A DNA stretch of 64,000 nucleotides, from assembly GCF_023015805.1 (NCBI RefSeq), contig NZ_JALKBA010000003.1:248001-312000 (forward strand). The letters run 5' to 3'. Under the pieces are notes generated by a model. It did not search any database, was not told the DNA's origin, and worked only from the letters and a program-made list of their open reading frames with translations. Source of the stretch: Cellulophaga sp. F20128. Its GTDB lineage: Bacteria; Bacteroidota; Bacteroidia; Flavobacteriales; Flavobacteriaceae. The first letter of the stretch is position 1, and each line of letters opens with the position of its first letter. Below are positions 18,913 through 28,465 of the stretch, piece by piece. A program made the translations under genes and the position numbers.

Positions 18913-21900
18913 TTATTTATAATTCTTCCGCTCTATCATATAATACACCAAGGGTACTACCAACAGTGTCAAGACGGTTGAAACAATAGTTCCACCCATT
19001 AATGAAATGGCTAAACCTTGAAAAATTGGATCAAACAAAATCACAAAGGCTCCAATAACAACCGTACCAGCGGTTAATAATATTGGTGTTGTTCTCACGG
19101 CTCCTGCTTCTATGGCCGCTTGTTTTAAAGGGACCCCTTCTGCTGTTCTCAGATTTATAAAGTCGATGAGCAATACGGAGTTTCGCACCATAATTCCTGC
19201 TAGAGCAATCATTCCAATAAACGAAGTTGCCGTAAAAAAGGCACCCATAATCCAATGCCCTAAAATAATTCCGATCAATGATAACGGAATCGCAACCATC
19301 ATAACAATGGGGGCTTTAAAGTTTTGGAACCAACCTACAATTAAGATGTAAATCAATATGATTGCTCCTAAAAAGGCAATCCCTAAATCCCGAAAGACCT
19401 CCAAGGTGATTTGCCATTCTCCGTCCCATTTTACGGTATAATTATCTTCAAATTCCGGTTGGCCTAAATACAATTCGTTTAACTCATATCCTTGAGGTAA
19501 TGGAATCTCTTTCAATTTGTCTTCCATTCCTAAAATAGCGTAGGCAGGACTTTCTAATTCTCCAGCCATATCTGCTAATACATAAACCACACGCTTTTGG
19601 TTTTTACGATATATGCTTTTTGCAGCGGTCGTTTCTGTAATAGTTACCAAATCTGAAATTGGAACCATATTGCCTTGTTTCGACTTTACTTTTAATTGAG
19701 AAATATCAGTAATTGTAGACTTCTCTTTTTCGTCTAAAGCTAGTATTAAACCTATTTGGCTTACCGCATCTTCATCATATAAATTTGTAATAGGTCTGTT
19801 AGCCATGGCCAATTGCATGGTATGTGTTATTTGTTGTGGTGCAATACCATACAACATTGCTTTTTCTTTATTGATTTCAAACAGGTATTCAATTTGGTCA
19901 TCTTCAACCATCCAATCAATATCTACCACATCAGCAGTATGGTGCAAAATATCCTGAATGCTATTTGCAATTCTAATTTGCTCTTGATAATCGGGGCCAT
20001 AAACTTCTGCAACAATTGTGGAGAGTACTGGTGGTCCTGGCGGAACTTCAACTAGTTTTACATTGGCATTGTATTTGGCTGCAATCTTCTGAATATCTGG
20101 GCGTAATAATTTTGCAATACCATGGCTTTGAAGGTCACGCTCATCTTTACCAATAAGGTTCACTTGAATATCTGCCATATTGCTACCGCCACGTAAATCG
20201 TAATGTCGCACCAAACCATTAAAGGTTATAGGCGCAGAAGTACCAACATAATTTTGATAATTCACCACTTCGGGTCTCGTAGACAAATACTGTGATATCT
20301 CTTGAGTTACTACCCCAGTACGTTCTAATGTTGTGCCTTCTGGCATATCAATAACCACTTGAAATTCATTCTTATTATCAAACGGTAACATTTTTACAGC
20401 CACTGAATTGGTGAAAAATAGAACCATTGTTACCATAAGAATTACAAAGGTACCTCCTAAAAACAACCAACGTTTGGATTTGCTTTCTAATAAAGGACGT
20501 TCCAACTTATTATAAATTCGGTAAATAAAGGTTTCTTCTAAGGGTTTTTCTACCTTTTTAGGGAGGCCTTTTTTATCTTTTTCTCTTAAGAAAATATAGC
20601 CCAAATAAGGTGTAATGGTTAAGGCTACAAAGAGTGATAAAATCATAGCAATTGATGCTCCAATGGGCATCGGTGCCATATAAGGACCCATTAATCCAGA
20701 AACAAAAGCCATCGGTAAAACAGAGGCAATTACAGTAAAGGTTGCCAGAATTGTTGGATTACCAACCTCATTTATCGCATATAAGGCTGCTTGTTTAAAG
20801 GGCAGGCGTTTCATTTTAAAATGCCGGTGCATATTTTCGGCAATAATAATGGAGTCATCTACAACGATTCCTGTAACAAATACCAAGGCAAATAGGGTAA
20901 TTCGGTTTAGAGTATAGTCCATCATATAATAACTCAACAACGTTAAGGCAAACGTAATTGGAACCGATAAGAATACAACCAAGCCACCACGCCAACCCAT
21001 GGCTAACATAACAACTAGGGTTACCGCGAAGATAGAACCTATAAGATGCCATAAGAGTTCAGCTACTTTTTGTGAAGCTGTTTCCCCATAATTTCGGGTT
21101 ATTTCAACATGTACATCATCAGGAATTAAGCTGCCCCGTAAATGTTCTACCTTGTCAATAATCACTTCCGAAATTTTCATGGCATCTGCACCTTTTCGTT
21201 TAGCGATAGAAATGGTGACCGCTGGATATTCAGAATTATAGTCCGATGATTTTAGGCTTCCTTTTCCAAACCCTAAACTGACATAATTTAATGGCACTTC
21301 TGGCCCATCAATTATTTGAGCAATTTGTTTTAAGTAGATCGGCTGATTTTGTTGTACACCAACCACCAAATTTTCAACATCAGCAGCAGATTCTAAAAAC
21401 GTACCGGTTTTAATTAAAAATTCGGTATCATTTTTATCAAAACTTCCAGTGCTTAATTGACTGTTGTTGGCCCTAATCATTTCAGAAACCGATAAAAAAT
21501 CCAAACCGCTGGCCACTAATTTGTCTTTATCTAATACCACACGCAATTGCCTGTTTCTTCCACCAATTTTATGTGTAATTGCCACATCATTTACCTTTTT
21601 AACTTCAGCCTCTAACTCTTGTGCTATCTGACTTAGTTGGTAATCGTCATACTGTTCACTCCACAGGGTTAAGCCCAACATGGGTACATCATCAATGGCA
21701 CGGGTTTTTACTAATGGAAAGGTAACACCTTGCGGCATTTGGTCCATATGCTTGTTAATTTCATTGTATAATTTCACAAATGAACGCTCAATATCTTCCC
21801 CAACATAAAACTGGACAATGACCATACCTTGCTCCTTCATCGAGGTAGAATACACATATTCTACCCCTTTAATATTGGAAATTAACTGCTCTAATGGCTT

Positions 21901-22107
21901 AATCACGCGCGATTCTACTTCCGTAGGGCTAGCCCCAGGATACCCCACAAAAATGTCGGCCATTGGCACATCAATTTGTGGCTCTTCCTCACGCGGAATT
22001 AAAAACGAACTATAGACTCCAACGACCATAAACACAATCATTAACAATACAGTTAATTTTGATTGCATAAAGACTTTGGCAATTTTTCCTGCGATACCTT
22101 CTTTCAT
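18913..22107 (-). CDS. RND efflux transporter permease
   Basis: 1064 aa, typical RND inner-membrane pump length. N-terminal helix, large periplasmic domain with GYPGASPTEVESRVIKPLEQ, helices 2-6 containing FALVFVTGIVVDDSIIIAENMHRH (proton-relay helix with Asp pair), a second periplasmic domain and a second helix set with IALAGIMVRNSVLLIDFIN. It works with the membrane-fusion protein and TolC-type channel encoded just upstream on the same strand. The substrate is unknown. Its operon shares an operator with a persulfide-dioxygenase operon, so export of a sulfur compound or related toxic metabolite is a reasonable hypothesis. A 185-nt spacer with no visible gene separates it from the fusion protein. 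Confidence 0.95.
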   Translation of the reverse strand: MKEGIAGKIAKVFMQSKLTVLLMIVFMVVGVYSSFLIPREEEPQIDVPMADIFVGYPGASPTEVESRVIKPLEQLISNIKGVEYVYSTSMKEQGMVIVQFYVGEDIERSFVKLYNEINKHMDQMPQGVTFPLVKTRAIDDVPMLGLTLWSEQYDDYQLSQIAQELEAEVKKVNDVAITHKIGGRNRQLRVVLDKDKLVASGLDFLSVSEMIRANNSQLSTGSFDKNDTEFLIKTGTFLESAADVENLVVGVQQNQPIYLKQIAQIIDGPEVPLNYVSLGFGKGSLKSSDYNSEYPAVTISIAKRKGADAMKISEVIIDKVEHLRGSLIPDDVHVEITRNYGETASQKVAELLWHLIGSIFAVTLVVMLAMGWRGGLVVFLSVPITFALTLLSYYMMDYTLNRITLFALVFVTGIVVDDSIIIAENMHRHFKMKRLPFKQAALYAINEVGNPTILATFTVIASVLPMAFVSGLMGPYMAPMPIGASIAMILSLFVALTITPYLGYIFLREKDKKGLPKKVEKPLEETFIYRIYNKLERPLLESKSKRWLFLGGTFVILMVTMVLFFTNSVAVKMLPFDNKNEFQVVIDMPEGTTLERTGVVTQEISQYLSTRPEVVNYQNYVGTSAPITFNGLVRHYDLRGGSNMADIQVNLIGKDERDLQSHGIAKLLRPDIQKIAAKYNANVKLVEVPPGPPVLSTIVAEVYGPDYQEQIRIANSIQDILHHTADVVDIDWMVEDDQIEYLFEINKEKAMLYGIAPQQITHTMQLAMANRPITNLYDEDAVSQIGLILALDEKEKSTITDISQLKVKSKQGNMVPISDLVTITETTAAKSIYRKNQKRVVYVLADMAGELESPAYAILGMEDKLKEIPLPQGYELNELYLGQPEFEDNYTVKWDGEWQITLEVFRDLGIAFLGAIILIYILIVGWFQNFKAPIVMMVAIPLSLIGIILGHWIMGAFFTATSFIGMIALAGIMVRNSVLLIDFINLRTAEGVPLKQAAIEAGAVRTTPILLTAGTVVIGAFVILFDPIFQGLAISLMGGTIVSTVLTLLVVPLVYYMIERKNYK

Positions 22108-22292
22108 TTTATTTTTTTTTGACGTTTTAACAGGCTATCCACTATATCTTTTTACTTGTTCTCGATACAAATTTGCTCGGGCAAATTCACTCGAATTGAC
22201 GTAAAAAGGATGTCGTTTCTATCCTTAACGCGATATTTTTTATTTTTTAGTGCACCATGATTTTTAAAACCTAGTCGTATCTTCAATACAAC

Positions 22293-23387
22293 CTATTGAA
22301 GATTAACCCTCACCCCATTGTAAAGTTTGCCTTCAGCAGAGACGATATAGGCTTCATCTGCTTGTAAGCCCGATAATACCTCTACCTGATCTCCAAAACT
22401 TCGTCCCAGACGTAACCAGCGCAGTAAGGCTGTATTACGCTGACTTACGGTATAAACACCCGATAACTGTCCGTTTGTAACAATAGCTTGCTTTGGTATC
22501 ATAACCGTCCTTACTTGCTCTTTTCTTTCCACTGGAAATTGTACCGTTGTAAACATGCCAGATAAGATATTTGCATCTGTTTTATCCAATTCTATTTTTA
22601 CTAAGTATTGACCTCCTGTATTTTTTGCCGAACTGCTCACTTCCATAACTTTTCCTGCGATCGTTTTATGGATTGATTTTACCACCACAGCAACAGTTGT
22701 TCCCTTTTTAATTTCAGTAATTTCCGTTTCAGGGACTAGCGCCATCACTTCAAAATTCCCTGGTGCTTCCATACTTATTATAGGCATACCCGGATTTGCC
22801 ATAGCACCTTCTTTACTGTTTTGAGCCGTAATAACTCCGCTAAACGGAGCCGTTATATTACTGTAAGCAAACTGAGCGTTAACTTCGTTTTTCATTTGGT
22901 TTGCAGATTCTAATTGTGCCTTTGCTATTTCAAAATTCGCCGTCATATCATCCATCTCCTTTTGAGATGCACTTTGTTTTGCAAACAAATTTTTATAGCG
23001 TTTGTAATCCGTTTGTGCAGTAGTGAAAGCAACTGTAGCTTGGGTTATTCCAGCATTTACTTGCGCTCTTTTTGCCTGTAAGTCTGTATTGTTAATCGCT
23101 ACTAACAACTGACCTTTTTGTACGTTATCGCCCACATTAACATATACTTTAGAAACATAACCCATTATCCTGGTACTTATATCAGCACTTTGGATTGCTT
23201 GTATTTTTCCACTTACACTTAAAAAAGGACTGCTGCCATTTACGGCAACCAGACTGGTTGTAACAGATATTGCTGGTGAATTATCTTCCACCAATTTTTG
23301 GTCTTTTGGTCCACAACTCCCAACGAAAAGGACTATAGAAAATGTTAGTATGGTATGAATTTTTTTCATTGTATTGATTTTTTTCAT
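22293..23387 (-). CDS. RND efflux periplasmic adaptor (membrane-fusion lipoprotein)
   Basis: 364 aa; lipobox LFVGSC near residue 25 (a second start MKKIHTILT, six residues in, is equally possible). Standard adaptor order: barrel-sandwich half (VSGKIQAIQSADISTRIMGYVSKVYVNVGDNVQKGQLLVAINN), a coiled-coil hairpin (about 105-165), the second half (YSNITAPFSGVITAQNSKEGAMANPG), a beta-barrel and a membrane-proximal domain. It links the RND permease to the outer-membrane channel. The TolC-type gene ends 130 nt upstream. Confidence 0.93.
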   Translation of the reverse strand: MKKINTMKKIHTILTFSIVLFVGSCGPKDQKLVEDNSPAISVTTSLVAVNGSSPFLSVSGKIQAIQSADISTRIMGYVSKVYVNVGDNVQKGQLLVAINNTDLQAKRAQVNAGITQATVAFTTAQTDYKRYKNLFAKQSASQKEMDDMTANFEIAKAQLESANQMKNEVNAQFAYSNITAPFSGVITAQNSKEGAMANPGMPIISMEAPGNFEVMALVPETEITEIKKGTTVAVVVKSIHKTIAGKVMEVSSSAKNTGGQYLVKIELDKTDANILSGMFTTVQFPVERKEQVRTVMIPKQAIVTNGQLSGVYTVSQRNTALLRWLRLGRSFGDQVEVLSGLQADEAYIVSAEGKLYNGVRVNLQ

Positions 23388-23516
23388 GTTTTTAAGTTTT
23401 GTTGCATTTCCACAAGTTTCACTTGCTCCTGTATTACATTATATTTTAATGCTGCTTTTCCTTCATGTTCATTGTGGTACTCTCTAAATACAGCAACTAC
23501 CAGATGAACTCTTCTT

Positions 23517-24827
23517 TTATTCTTTTGTTAAAAATTGTAAATAGGCCTGTGCGTAGTTGTATTCAAAAATGGTTTGATAGTATGCCAGTTGTTTTTGGGC
23601 ATATTTTGTTTCTGCCAATAATACATCTGAAGTTTTTTCAAGCCCTTCTTTAAATCGGTTGCTAAATATTCTTAGCGATTCTTCCGATTGTTCCATAGCT
23701 AAGGAGGTCAGTTTTAATTTGTTTTCAGCGTCTGTAAAAGCCCGTTTTGCTTTATTCAACTCCAAATTACTTTGCGAAACATATTGCTTGTATTCTAATT
23801 TCGATTTTTGAACTTCGGCGGTACTTTTTTGAACCTTTCCAAAACGCTTAGAACCTTTAAAAATATCCCACTGTATTTGTGCGCCAAAGAGGTAACCCTT
23901 GGCATCCCCTTGAAAAATTTCATCATCATAAAGTTCAAAGCTCCCAAACGCATTCAGTCTTGGTAAAAATGCCATTTTATCCGCTTTATTCATTGCTTCA
24001 TAGGCATTGGTTGCCAACTGCATAGCTTTAATGTCCGACCTGTTTTTAGAAATGTTTTTGGAGGTGTTACTATTTAATGCATTAATAGACAGGCTATCGC
24101 TAGGTTGGTAGATCACGTAGGTTTCATCATTCATTAAATAGGACAAATAATTAGAGGCATTTTGCAGATTGCTTTTAGCCTGTTGTAATTGATTTTGTAC
24201 CTCGGTCATATGCACTTCTACTTGTAATACATCTGTACGTTGTACATAGCCTTGTGTAAAACTGTTTGCAATAAAATTTTTATTGGCTTGGGCAGCTTCC
24301 AATGCTTTTTCTAAAACAGCTACGGCCTTATATGCTAATTGTAATTCCATATAGGACTTATCAACTTCCAATGCTAAATAATCGGAAGTCCGTGCTGTTT
24401 TTAATAACATTGCTTCCATTGTAGACTTTGCCGCTTTGCGCTGAAAAAAACCGTCTAAATTAAGTAAGGGTTGCTGAATTTCGAATTTTGTAGCAAAGTT
24501 TTCAATTTGAGAAGGGTTGTTTAATACTGAAGGATTAAAATCGTTTGATGCTAAAATTTCCTGATTTAATTTAGATCCAAATGCCATCAAGGGGTTGGTG
24601 GTAGCAATACCAGTATGACTTGCCGTTATATTGGGTAAAAAAACAGCATTGGTTTGTCTATAATCACCCTTAGCAGCATTAAAATCTTCTTCAGAAATTT
24701 TAATAGAAGTATTCTTGTCTGTAACCTTAACTAAAACCTCGGTTTTGGAAATAGGGATTACATCTTGGCTTTGAACGGACAAGGTGAAAGTGAAGAGTAC
24801 AAGAAGATAGAAAATATGCTTTTTCAT
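23517..24827 (-). CDS. TolC-family outer-membrane efflux channel
   Basis: 436 aa with a signal peptide (MKKHIFYLLVLFTFTLSVQS). Two long helical repeats typical of the TolC alpha-barrel, each with internal coiled-coil sequence (LEVDKSYMELQLAYKAVAVLEKALEAAQANKNFIANSFTQGYVQRTDVLQ and the matching C-terminal copy with RFKEGLEKTSDVLLAETKYAQKQLAYYQTIFEYNYAQAYLQFL). First gene of the efflux operon. Its promoter carries a TACATTTG -7 element and a GTAAC-N4-GTTAC operator 50 nt upstream of the ATG. Confidence 0.93.
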   Translation of the reverse strand: MKKHIFYLLVLFTFTLSVQSQDVIPISKTEVLVKVTDKNTSIKISEEDFNAAKGDYRQTNAVFLPNITASHTGIATTNPLMAFGSKLNQEILASNDFNPSVLNNPSQIENFATKFEIQQPLLNLDGFFQRKAAKSTMEAMLLKTARTSDYLALEVDKSYMELQLAYKAVAVLEKALEAAQANKNFIANSFTQGYVQRTDVLQVEVHMTEVQNQLQQAKSNLQNASNYLSYLMNDETYVIYQPSDSLSINALNSNTSKNISKNRSDIKAMQLATNAYEAMNKADKMAFLPRLNAFGSFELYDDEIFQGDAKGYLFGAQIQWDIFKGSKRFGKVQKSTAEVQKSKLEYKQYVSQSNLELNKAKRAFTDAENKLKLTSLAMEQSEESLRIFSNRFKEGLEKTSDVLLAETKYAQKQLAYYQTIFEYNYAQAYLQFLTKE

Positions 24828-25278
24828 TAACTATTAATTTAGGTAACAAATGTAGCGTAGATAAAATCTCTGGTCAGTAACAAAGGTTACCTAGGCACAA
24901 CTTTGTTTGTAGGTGAACAAGTTTGCCTTTTAATAGCTATCTCGCCTTTTCTAGAGCAGTCTAAAAAAAGTAAATTTTTATTGTGAATTTTAGTTTTGTT
25001 CTACCTAAATATCTTAGCCATTTATTCCTTCAGGTTTTTTAATGAAAGGGCTAGAGGATGGGCATACAACTATAGTAAGACGGAATGAATAGAGTGTGAC
25101 AATGGGTGAGACCTTTAGTATGCTATTGAATTTTTAATGCAAACTCGCTGTAAGACATTACCAATCTCCTACAAGTTTTCCTCATTGAAAAACGGCTTTG
25201 GTTGTATCTGGGCTGTAAAAGGGACTATTAAATTTCTAAAAAAAAGGATTGGAGTAGTCTTATTTATTTAGGAAATAA
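24828..25278. other. Intergenic region with RND-operon promoter, otherwise no gene
   Basis: 451 nt between the TolC-type gene start and the methyltransferase stop. Apart from the operator and -7 element at 24847-24890 I see no convincing coding frame, RNA or repeat. Confidence 0.6.
24847..24890 (-). promoter_or_regulatory. Promoter with Crp/Fnr-type operator GTAAC-N4-GTTAC (RND operon)
   Basis: The palindrome GTAAC-AAAG-GTTAC lies at 24877-24890 and a perfect Bacteroidota -7 element TACATTTG at 24854-24847 on the minus strand. The palindrome centre is 29.5 nt from the first base of the -7 element, placing it near -41 of the expected start, a class II activator position. The arrangement is the same to the base as at the CstB-like gene (28141-28184). 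Confidence 0.75.
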
Positions 25279-25863
25279 TTAGGTTTTCTTTTCAATTTTA
25301 AAAAATAATTCTTTCCCTTTTCTACTCTCGATAGAGTTCGTTGCTTTCTCCATTTTTAGAATGTAAAAATAAGGGTCAAAATAGGGTAAATACTCTTCTT
25401 TACTACCACCAAACGGCGGATGTGTAGTGTTTAGGGGAACATTAAAAAGTAAGCCTACAACCTTTCCTTTCGTATGTAATAAATCATAGGTTTTTTTTGC
25501 ATACGTTGGTCTCAATTTTGGGTGAATAGCGCAGAAAAAAGTTTGTTCAAGAATTAAATCGAAAGTCATTTCTAGCTCAAAAAAATCGAGCTGTATAAGA
25601 TGTGATTCCGGAAAAGAGGGAACCCTGGATTTTAAATGGTGGAGTGCTGTTTTTGATACATCTACAACATATACATTTTTGAAACCATTTAAATGGAGAT
25701 ATTCGGCTTCATAGCTATGTCCACCACCTGGAATTAGAATCTGGATGTCTTTTTGAGACAGTTGATCAATATAGGTTTTTATTGGAGGTGAAACAACACC
25801 TAAATCCCAACCAATATCGTTAGAGATATATCTGTCATCCCAAAAGGTCTCTGTTAGATCCAT
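25279..25863 (-). CDS. TPMT-like SAM-dependent methyltransferase
   Basis: 194 aa from the ATG at 25863, 2 nt after the thioredoxin stop; the longer frame to 25926 runs inside thioredoxin and lacks family sequence. The start FWDDRYISNDIGWDLGVVSPPIKTYIDQL is the thiopurine-methyltransferase family opening, followed by the SAM site ILIPGGGHSYEAEYLHLNGFKNVYVVDVSKTAL and LDFFELEMTFDLILEQTFFCAI. Family members methylate thiol or metalloid substrates. In an operon with thioredoxin and rhodanese proteins, methylation of sulfide or a thiol is plausible, but substrate is not shown. Confidence 0.85.
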   Translation of the reverse strand: MDLTETFWDDRYISNDIGWDLGVVSPPIKTYIDQLSQKDIQILIPGGGHSYEAEYLHLNGFKNVYVVDVSKTALHHLKSRVPSFPESHLIQLDFFELEMTFDLILEQTFFCAIHPKLRPTYAKKTYDLLHTKGKVVGLLFNVPLNTTHPPFGGSKEEYLPYFDPYFYILKMEKATNSIESRKGKELFFKIEKKT

Positions 25864-25865
25864 AC

Positions 25866-26159
25866 TTAGGATGCTGTAATTATTTGAATGAGTTCCTCTT
25901 TTTGCACCACTCCAGATTGTCTCCAAACCTGTGCCCCATTTTTAAAGAGTATCATAGTGGGTACGCCTCTTACTTGGTATTTTGCTGCTAAGGGCTGATT
26001 TTTGTCAACGTCTATTTTAAGGATCGAAACACGATCACCTAAATTATCTTTAACCTGTTTTAAAATGGGACTCATCATTTTACATGGTCCACACCATTCG
26101 GCAAAAAAATCGACTAAAACAGGTTTGTCTTGATTTATTATTTCTGAAAATTTGCTCAT
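25866..26159 (-). CDS. trxA: Thioredoxin
   Basis: 97 aa. Complete minimal thioredoxin with the active site FFAEWCGPCKMM (Cys23, Cys26), the buried Asp (LVDFF), and the cis-Pro segment RGVPTMILFKNG. Cytoplasmic dithiol reductant. Within this sulfur island it could reduce persulfides on the rhodanese or dioxygenase proteins or on substrates. It follows the single-domain rhodanese by 189 nt and is immediately followed by the methyltransferase. Confidence 0.95.
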   Translation of the reverse strand: MSKFSEIINQDKPVLVDFFAEWCGPCKMMSPILKQVKDNLGDRVSILKIDVDKNQPLAAKYQVRGVPTMILFKNGAQVWRQSGVVQKEELIQIITAS

Positions 26160-26348
26160 ACCTTTTTTAATTTATTGATCAAATGTAATACGCCATATGC
26201 CCCTCACTTCATTTAAAGAACTGAAAGATACTTATCTTTTTTTTATAGCCATATCAATGCCTAAAATATATTGTATTTCAGACATTTTTGTTGTTATCGT
26301 ATGGGTGCAACGCTTACATTTTGTATAACTAGCGATGCCGTCATAGGT

Positions 26349-26693
26349 TTAGTTGTAGTTAGATATGCCACCTTTTAAATCGTAAATTTCGTTAAACCCC
26401 ATGGCCGATAGCTTGTTGGCTGCTTGTCTGCTCCGGGCGCCACTTCTACAGTAGATATAAACGGGCATATCTTTGTCTAATTTATTAAATTCTGTTTGAA
26501 ATACGCCAGAAAAGTAATCTATATTTTTGGCTCGGACTATATGCCCAGACTGAAACTCATTTGGGGTTCTTACATCAATTAATTGGATTTTTTTAGAAGC
26601 TATAGCCTCTTTAAATGTTTGAGCATCTAATTTTTTAATAGCATTATTTTGCTTTGACTTTATGCCGAAAATTGTTCTTAATAGTGATATCAT
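26349..26693 (-). CDS. Single-domain rhodanese
   Basis: 114 aa. Rhodanese fold with IQLIDVRTPNEFQSGHIVRAKNID and the active-site loop YIYCRSGARSRQAANKL (Cys82), ending GFNEIYDLKGGISNYN. The Cys-Arg-Ser-Gly-x-Arg loop is that of a sulfane-sulfur transferase. An N-terminal extension of about 20 residues with a short hydrophobic start is of unknown role. It begins 18 nt after the CstB-like gene, in the same operon. Confidence 0.93.
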   Translation of the reverse strand: MISLLRTIFGIKSKQNNAIKKLDAQTFKEAIASKKIQLIDVRTPNEFQSGHIVRAKNIDYFSGVFQTEFNKLDKDMPVYIYCRSGARSRQAANKLSAMGFNEIYDLKGGISNYN

Positions 26694-26711
26694 TGTTTAT
26701 CGTTTATTTTT

Positions 26712-28121
26712 TTATAGGGTTGTTGGGCAAATAAAGTGAGATACCTCTATGCCTATTTCTTTAATAGAAGTAAAGCCTTCTTCAATATTAATGAAGTTAT
26801 GAATACCGCGATTTTTTAAAATAGAGGCAGCAATCATACTTCTATATCCTCCGGCACAATGTATGTAAAACAGTTCATTTGTTGGGAACTCGGCTAAATG
26901 GTTGTTAATAGCACCCAAAGGCGTATTAATTGCATTTAAAACATGTTCTGATGCAAATTCATTTTCTTTTCGAACATCAAAAACGGGCACATCAGTTACC
27001 TCTATAATTTCTTTAAATGTTATGGCCTTTATGGATGAAACCGTATCATATTCATTAGCTGTTTTTTTCCAGGCTTCAAACCCACCTTTTAAATATCCTA
27101 AGGTATTGTCAAAACCAACTCTAGAAAGTCGCGTAATAGTTTCTTTTATCCGGTCTTTATGGGCCACTAAAAGAATGGGCTGTTGCACATCTTTTATCAA
27201 ATCGCCTACCCATGGCGCAAAATTTCCATCAATACCGATAAAGATTGCACCTGGGATATGACCTTTAGCGAAATCATCTTGATGTCGCACATCGAGAATA
27301 ACAGCTCCTGTTTCATTAGCAGCAACTTCAAAGGCTTTAGGGCTCAATGCATTTTCTCCCTGGGCTAGAACCTCGTTAATATCTTTGTAGCCCTCTTTAT
27401 TCATCTTTACATTCATTGGAAAATAGGCTGGTGGAGGTAAAAGCCCCTCTGTTACTTCATTGATGAATTCTTCCTTGGTCATATCGCTTCGTAAGGCGTA
27501 ATTAACTTCCTTTTGATTCCCTAAGGTGTCTACGGTTTCTTTCATCATATTTTTACCACAGGCAGAACCAGCGCCATGTGCAGGATATACGATAACATCA
27601 TCGGCCAATGGCATTATTTTAGTACGTAGGCTGTCAAATAAGGTTCCAGCAAGTTCTTCTTGTGTCATATTTGATGCTTTTTGAGCAAGATCTGGCCGAC
27701 CAACATCACCTAGAAATAAGGTATCTCCTGTGAACAAGGCGTGGTCTTTACCATTCTTATCTCTTAAAAGGTAGGAGGTACTTTCCATTGTATGCCCTGG
27801 CGTATGTAGCGCTGTAATTGTAATTTCACCTAACGCAAAATCCTGACCATCCTTTGCGATGGTAGCTTCAAATGAAGGATCTGCATTTGGACCATAAATG
27901 ATCTTAGCACCAGTTGCTTTTGCAAGGGTTATATGGCCGCTAACAAAGTCTGCGTGAAAATGTGTTTCAAAGATGTATTTAATTTTGCCCTTGTCTAATT
28001 TTGTCCTATCTAAATAAGGGCTAACCTCTCTTAAAGGGTCAATTATAGCTACTTCTCCCTTGCTTTCTATATAGTAAGCTCCTTGTGCTAAGCAACCTGT
28101 ATAAATTTGTTCTATTTTCAT
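26712..28121 (-). CDS. CstB-like persulfide dioxygenase/sulfurtransferase (MBL + two rhodanese domains)
   Basis: 469 aa. Residues 1-250: metallo-beta-lactamase fold of the ETHE1 type with THFHADF (His54, His56, Asp58), HTPGH (His110), FTGDTLFLGDVGRPDL (Asp133) and YPAHGAGSACGK (His182). Residues about 265-355: a rhodanese-like domain lacking the catalytic Cys (LLVAHKDR at that place). Residues about 365-465: a second rhodanese domain with Cys422 in IHCAGGYRS. This architecture, including the inactive middle domain, is that of Staphylococcus CstB, which oxidises persulfide and produces thiosulfate. First gene of an operon with rhodanese, thioredoxin and methyltransferase, under the GTAAC-N4-GTTAC operator. 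Confidence 0.93.
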   Translation of the reverse strand: MKIEQIYTGCLAQGAYYIESKGEVAIIDPLREVSPYLDRTKLDKGKIKYIFETHFHADFVSGHITLAKATGAKIIYGPNADPSFEATIAKDGQDFALGEITITALHTPGHTMESTSYLLRDKNGKDHALFTGDTLFLGDVGRPDLAQKASNMTQEELAGTLFDSLRTKIMPLADDVIVYPAHGAGSACGKNMMKETVDTLGNQKEVNYALRSDMTKEEFINEVTEGLLPPPAYFPMNVKMNKEGYKDINEVLAQGENALSPKAFEVAANETGAVILDVRHQDDFAKGHIPGAIFIGIDGNFAPWVGDLIKDVQQPILLVAHKDRIKETITRLSRVGFDNTLGYLKGGFEAWKKTANEYDTVSSIKAITFKEIIEVTDVPVFDVRKENEFASEHVLNAINTPLGAINNHLAEFPTNELFYIHCAGGYRSMIAASILKNRGIHNFINIEEGFTSIKEIGIEVSHFICPTTL

Positions 28122-28465
28122 TTTTCTATAATTAATAGGTCAAAGGTATAATCTATTGTCTTTACTCACAGTAACATAAGTTACAGTGTTTATTTCTTTA
28201 AAACCACTGCTATTGGAAGCTTAATACTGATAGTTTTACTAGGAAGTTGGCGAATTTTACTGTTTTAAGAAAATCAAAATTTCGCGCAGGAGGTAGGATA
28301 AAAGTAGCTGGTTAAGAGAGGATACAACCAGTAGATTTAGGGTTAAAATATTAATTAGTACAATAAATGTAAAAACCCCAACAGCCTTCTATAGTACTTT
28401 TTTAGTTGATTATTTGTATGCCTCCCAGAACGACATAGTATGGGGTAAATATGGCAATGATGAGT
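28122..28465. other. Intergenic region between Crp/Fnr and CstB-like genes
   Basis: 344 nt. Contains the operator-promoter described at 28141-28184. The rest shows no coding frame of note. Confidence 0.6.
28141..28184 (-). promoter_or_regulatory. Promoter with Crp/Fnr-type operator GTAAC-N4-GTTAC (CstB operon)
   Basis: GTAAC-ATAA-GTTAC at 28171-28184, perfect -7 element TACCTTTG at 28148-28141 on the minus strand, ATG 20 nt further on. Operator-to-ATG and operator-to-(-7) distances equal those at the RND operon, so one regulator probably controls both. Confidence 0.75.

Noticed and set aside
25864-25926. N-terminal extension of the TPMT-like methyltransferase
   Set aside because: It lies within the thioredoxin gene and lacks family similarity; ATG 25863 directly after the thioredoxin stop fits better.
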